From the NCBI GenBank assembly GCA_023846275.1, contig CM043875.1, positions 40,268,633 to 40,332,632 on the forward strand: 64,000 bases of DNA. The letters run 5' to 3'. Shown piece by piece: positions 47,001-60,303 of the stretch. The notes under the pieces were generated by a model that had not been told where the DNA came from, ran no database searches, and saw only the letters and a list, made by a program, of their open reading frames with translations. Positions within the stretch are counted from its first letter, which is position 1, and the number at the start of each line of letters is the position of its first letter. Both the position numbers and the translations under genes were made by a program. Source of the stretch: Vanilla planifolia (taxonomy: Eukaryota; Streptophyta; Magnoliopsida; Asparagales; Orchidaceae).

Positions 47001-48875
47001 AGTTAATAGTACTTCAAAAAAAATATTGAAGAACTTGGTTTGGATCCCCTTAGCAAAATTTACATTGATTTAAATCATATTTTATTTGAAATTTAATTTT
47101 TAGAATAAATTCTTATCAATCTCTAAAAGATTTCATGAACAACCTCATCATCACATGTAGGTAATCTTGAAATATTTTATGATTAATTATTGAGACATTT
47201 GATTTTAAAATATTTAAAATTATTAGATCATCAAGATTATCATTTTATGTAAATTTTGTGATATTTTTTGTCATAATCAATTATTGAAATAATAAATTAT
47301 AAAATATTTTCATTTTAAGATTTTATATTGACAAATCATTTATTATGTTGAATTTTGCCAAGCAATGTAGCATAGACATAACTCTTAAAAACCCTTAAAG
47401 GCAAAATCCACATAGTGTATTCAATTTTAAAGATTTTGATATATTTGTTAAATCAGTGAATCTGACTTAGTGGTCCTTAATTGACCTACATCTAATTGAT
47501 TTCCCTTTTTTTTTGGATATCTCAGGTTTAAGACTTGTCTATTTCATCATAAGGTAAGGGTTGGATTGGAAATAGGGTCTAGTTAAGGTTGCTCTTATTA
47601 AAACTAGGAATCAATGTGATTTAATTTATCCACAATTATATTAAATTAAGATATGAATTAAACCTTAAAAGGTCCAATACAAACCCAATCTTAAAAATTT
47701 AGGTTAAGTTCAATTTCATTATGTGTGAATAAGGAATAATAGTGACATTTATCTCTAAGTTGAGTATGAAAGATGCATAAACAAGATAGTTAATATAAAT
47801 GGTATTTAATTTTTAATTAATAATTTTTTATAGTAAGTAGCTGAACTACATCTAATATGATAGGAAAAATATCGTAAAATGAGGGGAGAAAATCAAATGC
47901 ATTTCTATAGCAATATATACAAAATGTTTGAATATATTACCATCTCTCTTTCTTATCATTGTAAACAAAGAGCAAACTATGAAGTTATTATGTCATTCTC
48001 TTTTGGTAAGAAACAAGACTTTAGCTTAATCTTGATTTTTTTTTATAAATTTTAGATATTTTTATGCATCTTTGGGTGGAGATTAATGGGATTTTCACTT
48101 TTTAATGTAGAATTAAGAAAATTGCTCTCATAAACTATTGTTTGCAAATCTAGTGCAAAATATCACATCATATGTTATATTATTTGATTGATTTTCAAAC
48201 AGAAGTAGAAGTGATAACAATTTTAAGAGATTTGATTGCTAGTGCTACTCGTCACTTATTAGTTTACTGTCTACAATCCATTAGCTTTCACTTATTAATG
48301 ACTACAACAAAAGGCACTTACATATGATGGGAGAAGTCATTTTGACAAATTTTTCTCTGAAATGGGGAAAGTGAAAAACTAATTTTTCACTTAAAATTAA
48401 AAAATGATCTAACCTAATATTTTACACATATGTTAGACCTAGGGCTCCACTATTACTAACTCAATTTTGTTTGTAGTGATTTTGTATTTTTCAAATAATT
48501 TATTATATCATTAATGTGTAAGTAACAAGGCTATCATCTTTTGGGTATAGCATTAAGAAAAATTATTTTTTAAAAGTCTATAAAAATTATCACTTTTTAT
48601 ATTTGTTATTTGATTGATTCAAAAATAAAAATAAAAGTAATATAATTTAAGATAACACAGATGCTATCATTGCTCAATGTGTCAATCTATCATCACAACC
48701 AACAAGTAAGTGGTGATGGTTGGGAGGGTGGGTGAGAGGAGGAAGTGACTTTAATTATTTTTTTTTTTCAAAAGTAAGAAAAAATTAAATAGTTTATGAA
48801 TTCTAGAAAAACTAAATAGCTTTCCTCAATTAAATTTGAGTATTTGTTTGATAAAGTTTATGAGTTTAAAAATAA
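47001..48875. other. AT-rich intergenic DNA, no gene
   Basis: No coding motif on either strand. I see only short A/T runs and isolated pyrimidine patches. Confidence 0.5.
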
Positions 48876-48879
48876 TTTA

Positions 48880-51400
48880 AACAAGAATTATATCATTAAA
48901 AATAATATTTTTGATAAAACTTATTTGATTAAAACTTTTTAAAAATAAATCACACTTGAAGAGTTCTAAAAATAATTTTTTAAATCTCTAAAACATAAAA
49001 ATTTTATCAAATAATTTTCATAGTTTTATTTTTTTCCTTATTGCAATAACTAATGTAAAAAATCTTAGTAATTTTTTTCATTTGAACTATCTTCTACCAA
49101 CAAGAGAGAGGATCCCCTAAACTGTTGCTTTTATTTTTATTTTTATTTTTATTTATTTTTTAATATTTAACCATTTGAAAAGCATAATCATTCTTAAATC
49201 AAAAAGCTTATTTGTGATGGTGGTTAAGTGTTTGAGCTTTGAAGGCCTCAAAAGGAGAAGTGGCATGCGAATTGAATCAATGGATGGCTTAGTTGTACGA
49301 ATGTGGTCACGTTCTCTATTTCTTTAATTAAAAATAACTTTTTAACTCATGCACGATCTGCTAAAACCCAAATAATATTCAGACGTGCAACTGCACCTTG
49401 CCATAAATGGATAAAATAATATTTTCAAATAGAGAAAAAAATATTTATAAGTATTCTGTGGACTTGCTTATATAATAATTAAATTATATACATAGAAGGG
49501 ATATAATTATTTTCTGAAAAACTCATTTTATGCCAATTCGAATTATTTTTTAAATAATAAATTAATAGAAACTAGTATTTAAAAATTAAACTTAAAATGA
49601 ATAATAAAATATTGTGAATAAGAGTATAAATTAAATTGAACAAATCAACATGAATATTATAAAAAATTTGCACAGGAAAGATAAAATTAACATTAATAAT
49701 TTAATTATTCTTAATATTTATGAGTCATGAAACAATAGTTAGGATTAAATTACGGAACAGGTTTAAAATGAATAATTAAGATGAAAGATATTTTCTTAAG
49801 AATCATTTTTTTTCTATATTATATTATTTTTAAATAAAATGATGTAGTAAAAAAATATAAAATAAACGTAAAAAAGTGTTGTGAAAACGAAATTTATATG
49901 AATAATGAGATATTATGGATAACAATGAAAATATCATTAAAATAAAAAAAATTAATACTACAAAACTACTGTTAATCTCATCTTAATTAATAAATTTAAT
50001 ATTCATTAAGAAATATATAATCATTGATTAGAAATTGGCTAACGTTGTTGAATTTTAATACATGTAAAATATAAAAAATACAATGCTAACCATTCAATTT
50101 ATTTTAAAAATTATTATTTATGATATAATGATAATAATTAATATTTTAGATTAATTAAAATTGAGAATCAAATAATTTTTTATAATAAAAAATGTAACAT
50201 CCTCAATCTTCTTTTCATTCAATATAATAGTTTTTAGTTGCATATTTTTTAATTCTACAAAATAAATTAGCTTTTCAAGCAAAAGAGATTTAAATGAAGT
50301 TTTTAAAAAGACATTGGAAAAAGAATTTTATGAGTGAAATAAAGTTTTAATATAAAATTTTGATAAAAATAAAATTTAAAAATTGAAATAGAGAGGTTCT
50401 TCTGTCTTATCGTATTATAAGGTTAATTTTCCAAAAAAAAAATCATTTTGTTTTTTAATTTTCTTATGATTTTTCATATAAAAACATATGTGCTGTCAAT
50501 ATATATTATATTTTTTTCAATTAAGCCGTCTCTCTTTCCGGCAATCCGACCACGTCGGCCGCTCGAACTGCCTTTCCAACTCCATTAAAGGTTGCCTTCG
50601 TTTTTTTATGAAGAAGACGATCCAACATGTGGTTTAACTTTCCTGTCGACGACTACTCATGGAGCTATTTCTTGGGCGCATGACTCATGCATTGTCTAAT
50701 CTATAGCTATTAGAAATAACAATAATAGGGAGAAGTACTTTTTCAATCAATACAAGGTCTTATGTAAGGCTTTAAAAAAAATAAATATTAAATAATTAAA
50801 AAATATATATTCAAACATTTCTATTTATTATTGTTAGGGAAATGAATTTGATTTTCTCTTCTCATTTTAAACGATAAACATATTCTTTGTTATTATTTTT
50901 CTTTTGACATTTGTTATAGGTCAATTCAACTTATATATAGTTTATTACTCATATTATGTACTTGTTATGATTTAAATTTTTTTGATAATATTGATCTATT
51001 TCTTTCGATTTATAAGTTTCATAACAAATTATGATTTATTATATATGTTGATAATAGTTATTTGTGCATCTTTTATGTTGTATTACATTTCTATTTGTTT
51101 CAATATAATTATTATTGTTGATAGACATATGTATATATAATGTATTTGTTTGTTTTCTTAAGAATTTATATAGTTGATCATATATTTTTGGATAGATGTT
51201 ATATTATATTAGTTATGAAATAAGGTGTTGAAAATATGATTGACCAATTAGATTGGCTATACGGCCTCCAAAGCGAGACTTCAATTATTAAAGTTGTTGA
51301 TGATTTTCTTATAACAAGATGATCATATATATATATATACATATAATTATGTTCGATATTATATTATGATATTAAGGATGAATATATTTACAATTTATCA
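48880..51400 (+). repeat. Segmental duplication, copy A
   Basis: Colinear with 54150-57370. Shared blocks in order include ACTAATGTAAAAAATCTTAG, TTTAACCATTTGAAAAGCA, GTGTGGTCACGTTCTCTATT (copy A has ATGTGGTCACG), CCGGCAATCCGACCACGT, GACGATCC-ACATGTGG, TACTCATGG-GCTATTTCTTGG and TTATAACAAGATGATCATAT. Copy A lacks about 0.85 kb present in B at 56045-56880. A GC-rich block near 50525-50700 is shared and is the only part that could descend from a gene. Confidence 0.88.
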
Positions 51401-52200
51401 ATAGAAAAAACACAATAATAGAATGAGATAAATATAAGACTGTATGATAGATTATGATAGTTTTCTTTTATTTCATTTACAATTATTATTATAAGTATTG
51501 TTATGATTTGAATACAAATTTTTTTATCATATTTATATATTCATATAATTATTGTTATATTTGATCCTTTTGATTGTTCCATTTTATTTGCATATTTTTG
51601 CTCCAATCTTTGATGCATATGCTTTGTTAGGTTATTTCATCTATTAGTTATTTGTTTTTTTTCTTTTTTTTGCAAACTCACTTAGTATGATTTATATGTT
51701 TTAGTCCCACAAAGCTAATTGATAGACTTTTATTATAGAAGCAACAATAATATTTCATTTGGTTTTGATATTATATTTTTTTTCTAATTTTATGCCATTA
51801 GTATTTAATTGAGATAAGATACACAAGTAATTAAGTAATTATTTTTCTTTTCAATATTGATAGTTATTTTGAAATAATTTTTTAATCATATTTTCTTTGT
51901 AATTATATTATATTTATTTTTTTATAATGATATAAACTTTACAAATCTTTAATCTCCATTGTTGTGTAGCTAAGTTACAATTAAGATATTTCATCATAGT
52001 CTTTTATGAAAAAGGTGAATCATCTTTCAAACTTAAAGTAATAGAGTGGTATAAATGCAAGACTTTGTACAAAAAATATAATTTTTTCTTTTATAAAAAG
52101 GTTTTTGGGAAGGATTTTGTTAACTTTTCTTACATATCAATTTTTGTAATGATGTTTATATATGAATATACTTACTATTATGTTTTTTATTTTTTATTTT
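51401..52200. other. AT-rich spacer, no gene
   Basis: Poly-T tracts and A/T words only. The 79-codon frame at 52065-52304 is Phe/Tyr/Lys-rich and looks compositional. Confidence 0.5.
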
Positions 52201-53235
52201 TTGTTATTTTGTCACTTGTAGAATGTCTTCTAAAAGAAATAAAGGAAAGTAAATCACTATTACCTCCCAAAATAATAACATTTAACATAAGACAATGCCT
52301 CTAACAGGTACAAATTCCTAAAAGACCTAAATCCTCTCAAGCTATCATTGTTGATGTCACTACTAATGCCAATCAATTAATGTAAATTCTACTTAAAATA
52401 ATGTAAGTAGTAATGTAGGAAGCAATACAATAAGCAAGATAGGTAGCACAAGTGGAAAGTTAGTGAGCATGTCAATAAGCTATTTAGTCAGCTTCTCAAT
52501 AGGTTGTTTAATAAGAGCACGTAGAATAGCTTTAGAGAAAACATCACAAAATAAATGAAAACATAACAAAGGGTTGCCTAATAAGGGCCTAGGCACAACA
52601 AGTGGATGAACAACCAATAATTCTTGTAGATTTAAGAGTCTAAACTAATGTAAGGTTATTAGAAAAAATATTCCTAATACTCAAGCTGTTTAAAGAAGCA
52701 TGACATCTTCTTCGATAATTTTCTAAGATCAATTCACACAATTTTAATGAAAATTTCAAACTATTAAATTATTTAAGATAGATAAAAGTAACTAAGAAAA
52801 AAGTTAAGAGTGATGAACTATCTTGAGAAGTGCATGATAGACTTGGCATCCATTCAACATAAAGCAAACATAATTGATCAATGGAAATGACATGGTAAGA
52901 ATTCATTTATGTGTAGAAAAAATGTTTCTTAGGAGAATTTTTAGAAGCTCTTCCTTGATCATGACTTTGTTATGCTAAAAAGGAAGATTGCTCTTCATGA
53001 TTGAACTAAGTGAAAGCAAGCATCCATGATTGTTCCCAAATACAACCTATAACTATTGTGCATAATAATCAAATCAATTCTTCATTTGGAGAGAAGCGAG
53101 GATTTAAAGACTTATTACTTCAAGACGAGTCTTTGATAGAAACATCAAATGATAATTATCTTTGTTGGTTAAAATCATTTTTGGATAATATGGAATATTC
53201 AGAAAGAAATAATTTATCATATTTTTTTTAACTTT
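52200..53235 (+). pseudogene. Decayed unknown reading frame, possibly transposon gene
   Basis: The plus strand in different frames gives MSSKRNKGKSSITSQNNN at about 52223, VQIPKRPKSSQAIIVDVTTN at about 52308, Gln/Ala-rich repeats, then LASIQHKANIIDQWK (about 52850) and a stretch including NF-KLFLDHDFVMLKRKIALH (about 52938). Composition is protein-like and more GC-balanced than the surroundings, but stops interrupt it and I cannot name a family. A transposase or host gene relic are both possible. Confidence 0.3.
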
Positions 53236-53711
53236 TCTAATTATTAATAAAATAATATGATAAAATCATGATAAATTAGAATACAATAATATACTAAAAA
53301 ACATCAACTATCTACTCAGGAAAAGATGATAAAATTTTATTTGAAACTTTTTTCAAAATTATTTATCATAATTAGATAAAAGTATTTTATAAGATAAACT
53401 ACAATGATAACTAACAACATGCATATCCAATGTACAATATAAGTGAAAATATTTTAAATATCATATCATGATATATAAGAACATAAGCTGCTCACAATAT
53501 ATCTCTCAATTATACAATATTTAACACATGATATTTGGATAGCTTTTTATTATTATTTTTTATGACAAAAGCTAGTAGGTGAATTTCTATATATAAATAA
53601 TATTTTAATATAAAATAATAAATAAAATATACTAATAAAAACATGATATTAACTAAATACTCAAGTATAAGCAAATTTCATCCAAGTAAATGTTTGAATA
53701 TCATATGATGT

Positions 53712-53713
<2 letters not shown>
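53236..53713. other. AT-rich spacer, no gene
   Basis: Nothing coding. Runs of ATAT words precede the microsatellite. Confidence 0.5.

Positions 53714-53786
<73 letters not shown>
53714..53786. repeat. (TA)36 microsatellite
   Basis: 73 bp of uninterrupted TA dinucleotide, the longest simple repeat in the window. It lies between the two segmental duplication copies. Tracts of this length are prone to slippage, cruciform extrusion and breakage. Confidence 0.97.
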
Positions 53787-53790
<4 letters not shown>

Positions 53791-54149
53791 AATTATATCA
53801 TGTTTTCTATATCATTATCATATTTACTTTTATTAATATTCTTTAATTATCTTATTCTTTATTATTTATCATATTTATCATATTTTTCAATATCCAAAAA
53901 TAAGATTTGTTAAATTATCATTATCTTATATCCATATAGTCTTATTATCTTATATCATCATTATCTAATATCTTATTATATTATTTATATATTTCAATTA
54001 GTAAGCATATTATTTTTCAAGAGTTATATTAGTTCTATTAAATTTAGACAAATTATTACATGTAGTATTACACCCAATATTTTTAACTAAATTATTATAA
54101 TTTAGTTAATCAAGGTATGTAATTTCTTACAATTTAAAGTCAAAAAACT

Positions 54150-57100
54150 TTTATGATTAAAAATAACATTTTTGATAAAAATTATTTACTTAAAATTATA
54201 AAAAATAAAATATGCTTGAAAAGTTCTAAAAATAATTTTTAAAATCTCTAACACATTAAAATTTTATCAAATAATTTTTTTTTAATTTTATTATTCTTTA
54301 TTGAAATAACTAATGTAAAAAATCTTAGTAATTTTTTTTTTTCATTTGAAATATCTTGTACCAAGTAGAGCAAGTGTTCCCCAAACTGTTCCTTTATGTT
54401 TATTTTTTATATTTAACCATTTGAAAAGCAGTCATTCTTAAATCGAAAAGCTTATTTGTGGTGGTCAAGTGTTTGAGCTTTAGAGGCCTTGAAAAGAAAG
54501 TGACATGTTATATAACATCATGCGAATTGAATCAAATAGATGACTTGGTTGAACGAGTGTGGTCACGTTCTCTATTTGTTTAATTATAAATAACTTTTTA
54601 ACACATAACATAGGAGGTTATGGACAAAATAATATTTTCAAATAGAGAAAAAAATTATTATAAGTATTTTGTGGACATGATATATAATAATTAAAGTATA
54701 AGCTAATTAAATAATATGATAAATATACATTTATATTCATAGAAGGGATACAATTATTATTTGAAAAACTCGTTCTCTGTTAATTCAAATTATTTTTTTA
54801 AATAATACATAAATATAAAATATTATTTAAAAAATTAAAATTAAAGTGAATAATAAAATATTATGAATAAGAGTATAAATTAATTTGAACAATGCAACAT
54901 GAATATTGCAAAATTTGTATTAATGCACACGAAAGATATTTTCTTAAGTATCATTGTTTTTCTATGTTATATTATTTTTAATTTATATAATATAGCAAAT
55001 ATTTTGTAAAATGAACATAAAAGTGTTGTAAAAACCAAATTTACATCAATAATGAAATATCATGGATAACAATGAAAATCTAATTAGAATAACACAAAAT
55101 TAATGCTACAAAACTACTACTAATCCTATATTAATTAATAAATTTATTATTCATTAAAAAAGATTGGCGAACATCATTTGATTTCAATTTATTTTAAAAA
55201 AAAAAGATTAAATATACATCGCCAACCATTCAATTTATTTTAAAAATTATTATTTGCCATATAATAACAATAATTGATATTGATGGTAATAAAATTTTTT
55301 AAGATGAATAATTAATATTGAGAATCAAGCAATTTTTATAATAAAAAATGTAGCATTCTCGATCTTTTTTTCATCCAAAATAATAATTTTAGTTGAATTA
55401 TTTGGAATTCTCCAAAATAAAATGTCTTTTCAAGCAAAAGAGATTTAAATGAAGTTTTTAAAAAGAGGTTGAAAAAAGAATTTTATGTTTGAAATAAAGT
55501 TTTAATATAAAATATTTGATAAAAATAAAATTTTAAAATTGATAGACAGAGGTTCTTCTTAGTCTTGTGGGATTAAAAGGATAGCCCTCCCAAAAAAAAA
55601 AAAAAATCATTTATTTTTTTAATTCTGTTATGATTTTTCATATATTTTTTTTTACATCAAGCTCGTCTCTTTTTCCGGCAATCCGACCACGTTGGCCGCT
55701 CGAATTGCCGTTCCATCATCGACGGCCAAAAGCCAACAAACTTCACTAAAGTTTGTCTTCGGCTTTTTTTATGAAGAAGCAACGAGAAGCATACATATGC
55801 GATTAAGGATTTTTTCGTGCTTCTCCTTGTCTTGTACGTAAAGTATCTTTGAAGAAGACGATCCATACATGTGGTTCAACTTTCGTGCCGACCACTACTC
55901 ATGGGTCTATTTCTTGGGCCCATGACTCGTGGGTTGCCTAACCTATAGTTGTTAAAAAAGAACAAGAGTAGGTAGATTTTCTTTTTCAATCAATGCAAGG
56001 GCTTATATAAAGCTTAAAAAATAAATATTAAATAATTAAAAATTATATAATAAATTAATTAATATTAAGTAAATCACTGTTAACTATATTCTTCCATCGC
56101 CATAACATCGAGTCCAATATCCTTATGTCTCATAGAACTTCTAGTAATCTTCACTCTTTATCTATTGTTTGTTCATCTCATCATGAAGGCTATAGCTCGA
56201 CTCCATCATTTAGATTGTTGCTCCATGCTCTCTTTCATTTCTTTGCTGATTTTTATCCCTCTCACATTGGATTGTTTTATCCATTAATTTTTTGTTATTT
56301 TTCTCTTTTTCTCTTCTCCCTCAACATCTAGCATGCCCATCAGGAACAATGGAAGTCATGGCCATTAGTTTTCCCTTTTTCTTCCTTCATCATATAATTT
56401 TGTAAATGCTAGGTTTTCTTCAATTTTTACCTCTTCTGCAAAGATTGTTGTCACTAGTTGTTTCATCGTTGAGCATCATCACCATTAAGATAATCATTGA
56501 AACTAGAGTCATTTTTTAAAAATAATTGTCAACATTTTCATTAATTTTAAAATTTACTAATTTAACTAAAATAATTATAACATGAACCTTATGAATTATT
56601 ATGAATTTAATCAAAATTGATTAGAAGAAACATTAGAGTTATACTTTCTAGACTTGAAAAATCTATGTTTAATGATGAATTTTATAAAATCAATCATAAT
56701 AATAGCATTAAATAATTAATTGACATATTAAATGTTTTTGTGATATTGATTATTATGTCAGGTTGCTCATTTGATCATGGACCGTGAGAGTTGGTGGATC
56801 TTACAGAAATGCTATTCGATTTGTATACTTTGGAGATAGTGACTATTTTTTGGTAGAAGATAAATATGTCTTTCATTATTAATGACTTTTTTCAACATTT
56901 GCTATAGGTCAATTTAATTTATATATATTTTATTACTCATATCACGTACTTGTCTTGATTCAAATTATTTTGATATCATTATTTTATTTCTTTTGATGCA
57001 TAACTTTTATAATAAGTTATCATTTGTTGCACATGTTGATAATTTTTACATCTTTTATGTTGTATTGTAGTAGTTCTAATATACTTATTATTGTTAATAT

Positions 57101-57370
57101 GCATATGTATGCATATTATTTGTTTTCTTAAGAATTAATATAGTTGGTAGTACATTTTTTTGGTTTGATATTATATTATATTAGTTATAAAATGAGGTTT
57201 TGAAAATATGATTAACCTGTCAGATTGGTCATTCGACTGACAAAGTAAAACTTTACTGATTTAGATTAGTGATAATCTTCTTATAACAAGATGATCATAT
57301 TATATCTATATGATAATTATGTTATTCTATGTTTGATATTATATTATGATATTAGAAATGAATATATGTA
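54150..57370 (+). repeat. Segmental duplication, copy B
   Basis: Direct-orientation partner of 48880-51400. The offset between matching blocks grows from about 5.26 kb at the left to about 6.0 kb at the right because B contains an extra segment at 56045-56880. Divergence is moderate with many small indels, so the event is not recent. The GC-rich block at 55670-55930 has a 69-codon minus-strand frame that is disrupted by a deletion in copy A. Confidence 0.88.
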
Positions 57371-57960
57371 TATCAAGTGAGAATCAATTGGGTGAATATA
57401 TTAATAAGATAAGATTAAGTCATACAAATATGATTACAATAACTTACACGTACAATAGAATATAGTTGGATGTGGGTTGATAGGTTAAGAAAGTCTTCAC
57501 AATCAATCTGATCTTATTGTTTCAAATGAAAACAACAATAAGCCCAAGAGATTAATTGATAACATGTTTAAGCTAAAGAAAGTATGCCCTGATCTTAAGA
57601 TTTGGTGGCCAATTCTTCCCTTTGAGCTGTAAGGATCTCTTCATAGATAATTGGTAGGAATCATTTTATCTAGCTATATAAGAAGTAAACGAATTGAGTA
57701 AGTTAACACAAATTAGGATCTACTCTTGTTATTATCATTTGAAATTTCTCATATGTGTTTGTATCTTTCTTACAAAACCAAATCTAATTAAGTTTAGATG
57801 TCATACTAATACATCCTCTTTAATATACATGTCATTCATAATTAGTCCCCATCGAAAAACTTAGTCAACTTTCTTTATTCAAATGTTGTATGGTATGTTA
57901 AACTATTTTGTTTCGTAAGTCATTAGTTCCAATTGAGACATCTTCTATCTTACACTGCAT
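57371..57960. other. Intergenic DNA, no gene
   Basis: Less AT-rich than the surroundings, with no coding motif. The end of this interval contains a degenerate relative of the adjacent repeat unit (TGTACTATTTGACATCTT, about 57971). Confidence 0.4.
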
Positions 57961-58027
57961 TGCTACTTACTGTACTATTTGACATCTTATTTTTTTTCTC
58001 ATTATATGTATTCATTCCAGATCCTTA

Positions 58028-58500
58028 ACTATTCATATTTAGATATCTTTATACTACAACAGTGCCTCTTGTTGTCGCATTAGACACATATGTTTTATGG
58101 ATGCTTGTAGTATTCATATTTGGACATCTTTGGATTACGATGACATCGTCTGATTTTGCATTAAACAAGTAATGAACACAGTCAACGAAATCATGTTGTT
58201 TTCCTAGTACATCCCATCGAATTGGACAAGTACAATAGAGCACACATGTGACTGTTCATTGACCTGTTACGACATTTTTTTAGTTGTTGCATCAAACAAA
58301 CCCATCGTGTGAGTCATTACTATTCATATTTGGGCATTTTTGCTCTACAACAATGCCTTATGTTACTTTATTGGACACATACACTTCGCAAATGTCTTTA
58401 CTGTTTATATTTGACATTTTTGTACTATGAATGCCTCTCAATTCTACATATAACATGTATGCTTAGTGAATACAACGTTGACATCATTCTAGTGCATCTC
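58028..58500. repeat. Higher-order repeat: 81-bp subunits in a 291-bp unit
   Basis: A(C/G)T(A/G)TTCATATTT-like heads occur at 58028, 58109, 58319 and 58400. Pairs are 81 bp apart and the pairs themselves are 291 bp apart. After the second subunit of each pair comes a longer tail with CATGTT or ACGTTGACATC, then CTAGT-CATC(C/T)CA and GATTGG. Within pairs the subunits share ACATCTTTGTACTAC-A, ATGCCTC and a trailing ACA(T/C)ATG-TT block. Coordinates are certain; how far it extends leftward is not. Confidence 0.75.
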
Positions 58501-59985
58501 ACATGATTGGCTAGACATCTTATATTTCATGGATAACTACTTATCTACCAACCAAATCAGGTCAGATCAAATCACTTTGAATGCAACAACTCAATCAACT
58601 TAGATCATGTGGATTATTAAATATAACAATCAATGCATGATGTATTCTTTCTCATGAAATAACTTTTTAAAAAACCATAAATCCTTACTTTTATAAGTCA
58701 ACAAATCTCTCTTTTGTTTTTTGAAAAGTCATTGTGTTATTGTAACATGGAATTTATGTCATCAAAAGATTTATCATATACCATTTATTTTTTAAGTCCA
58801 ACTCAAATTATTTAAACTTTTAAAATCACAAAACTTTTATTTTATATAAAGGTAATAATAAAATTAATTAGGAAAAATCAAAGTGTCACGAGTAAGCATG
58901 TTGAAACTCTTATATGCATGCTTTTTTAGCCAACAACATAACATTTTGTGGCTTTTATAGTAAAATATAGTCACAATGATTAATTTACACTGTTATGTCA
59001 TGTGCTTTAACATGTAAATGTCACTTACACACTTTAAGAAGGGCCCTTGATGTGTGACATCCAACTTACAGTATTTGACATGTCGGACCTTGAGCATATG
59101 TTTGATATAATTATTTTCGAACTCAAATATTTATAAAATATTTTCTAAAATAACACAAAATTTATCTAATCAATGAATGTCTTCCACCCAACAAATAAAA
59201 GAATATTAGAAGAACATATTTTTTCTTAAAATAATATTTAAAATTTTCAATTTATTTTGAGAAAATTAAGAATGATTTTAACAATTTTATTATTAATTTC
59301 TAAAGGATACATCTATCAAGTATGTAAATTTTTTTAATAATATTTAAAAATAATAATTTTTAAAACATATGTTTACTAATCAATTTCATATTTACTAATA
59401 ATTACATCAAATATAACTTAAAATTTATATGCCGTAAAATTAAGTTTTGGATTTCTTTCTTCCCCATTCGTGCCATACATATGTGATGCATGTGATGCAT
59501 CTCTTAATCACATTCGTATGAGAAATCATTTTTGAATTAATAATTATTCATTTATTCGTATTAAAAACCTTTTAAAAAGTCTTTTTTTATAATGCTTCAT
59601 ATCAAGACTCTTTTTAAAATACCAAACCAATGTCAAACAACATCTAGAACTGTTAGAAAAATGTCAAATGGATTTAATGAAATATACATTTTTAAAAAAA
59701 AAATCCTTTGAACGTTCTCACGCTACGAAAGGTATTATTTATCAAAGAAAGCTGGGAAAACCGAAACAGATTGAATTAAACAATAGCTTCAATATTATTC
59801 ATTTGAGTCAATTCATGCGGCCATTAATGAACAAAACAAAAAAAAAAAATCTATTAATTATTTTTTTTAAGACCATCGAGATGGTCAAACCAAATCTTCA
59901 ACAATCAATTTCGATAACAAACATCATTTTGTTTATAAAAATGTTTATTATTTTGAACGTGACAAAATTAAAATAAGAGAATTTA
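58501..59985. other. AT-rich intergenic DNA
   Basis: No gene recognised. A 102-codon frame at 59668-59976 is Lys/Ile/Asn-rich and has no domain. From 59985 the sequence turns GC-rich, marking the promoter of the next gene. Confidence 0.45.
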
Positions 59986-59989
59986 TTCG

Positions 59990-60303
59990 CCATCACCGAC
60001 TAATCGACCGAAATCCGCGCGAAGGTCCAATCTCTCCGCGCAAACAACCGACACGGTCCGAGATGACAGGCAAAACCTCCGCCATTAAGCAACTCATGAC
60101 AAATCGGCCACGTCATTACCTCTTAAATATTGGCGACTCGACTGCCAGGCCACGTTCTCTTTATCTGCTGGTAACAACTAATCCGCATCTTTTCAATAGA
60201 TAAAAACCCTGATCTGGTTGCCCAAACTCGCCCCAATTTTCTCTCTCAACAATCCTTGCTCTAAAGCATCCTCAACAACTTTTTCCCTCTCTAGGAATCA
60301 CAA
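59990..60303 (+). promoter_or_regulatory. CpG-rich promoter and leader of the 60-kb gene
   Basis: A sharp rise in GC and CpG content begins at 59990. Two ACGT-core elements are present: GCCACGTCAT at 60107-60116 and GCCACGTT at 60149-60156, of the type bound by plant bZIP factors. A TATA-like GATAAAAAC lies at 60199-60207, predicting transcription from about 60230 and a leader of about 70 nt that is pyrimidine-rich (CTCTCTC, CCCTCTC). bZIP control is inferred from motif cores only. Confidence 0.55.

Noticed and set aside
52065-52304. 79-codon frame with apparent membrane segments
   Set aside because: Compositional Phe/Tyr/Ile bias in poly-T sequence.
58049-58243. 64-codon minus-strand frame
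   Set aside because: It lies within the 81/291-bp tandem repeat, and the frame is not kept between units.
59668-59976. 102-codon frame upstream of the 60-kb gene
   Set aside because: Lys/Ile/Asn-rich composition expected from A/T DNA, no domain, and a poly-A run inside the start region.
60000-60060. E2F-type sites (CCGCGCG, CCGCGCAAA) in the promoter
   Set aside because: They do not match the TTTSSCGC consensus exactly on either strand.
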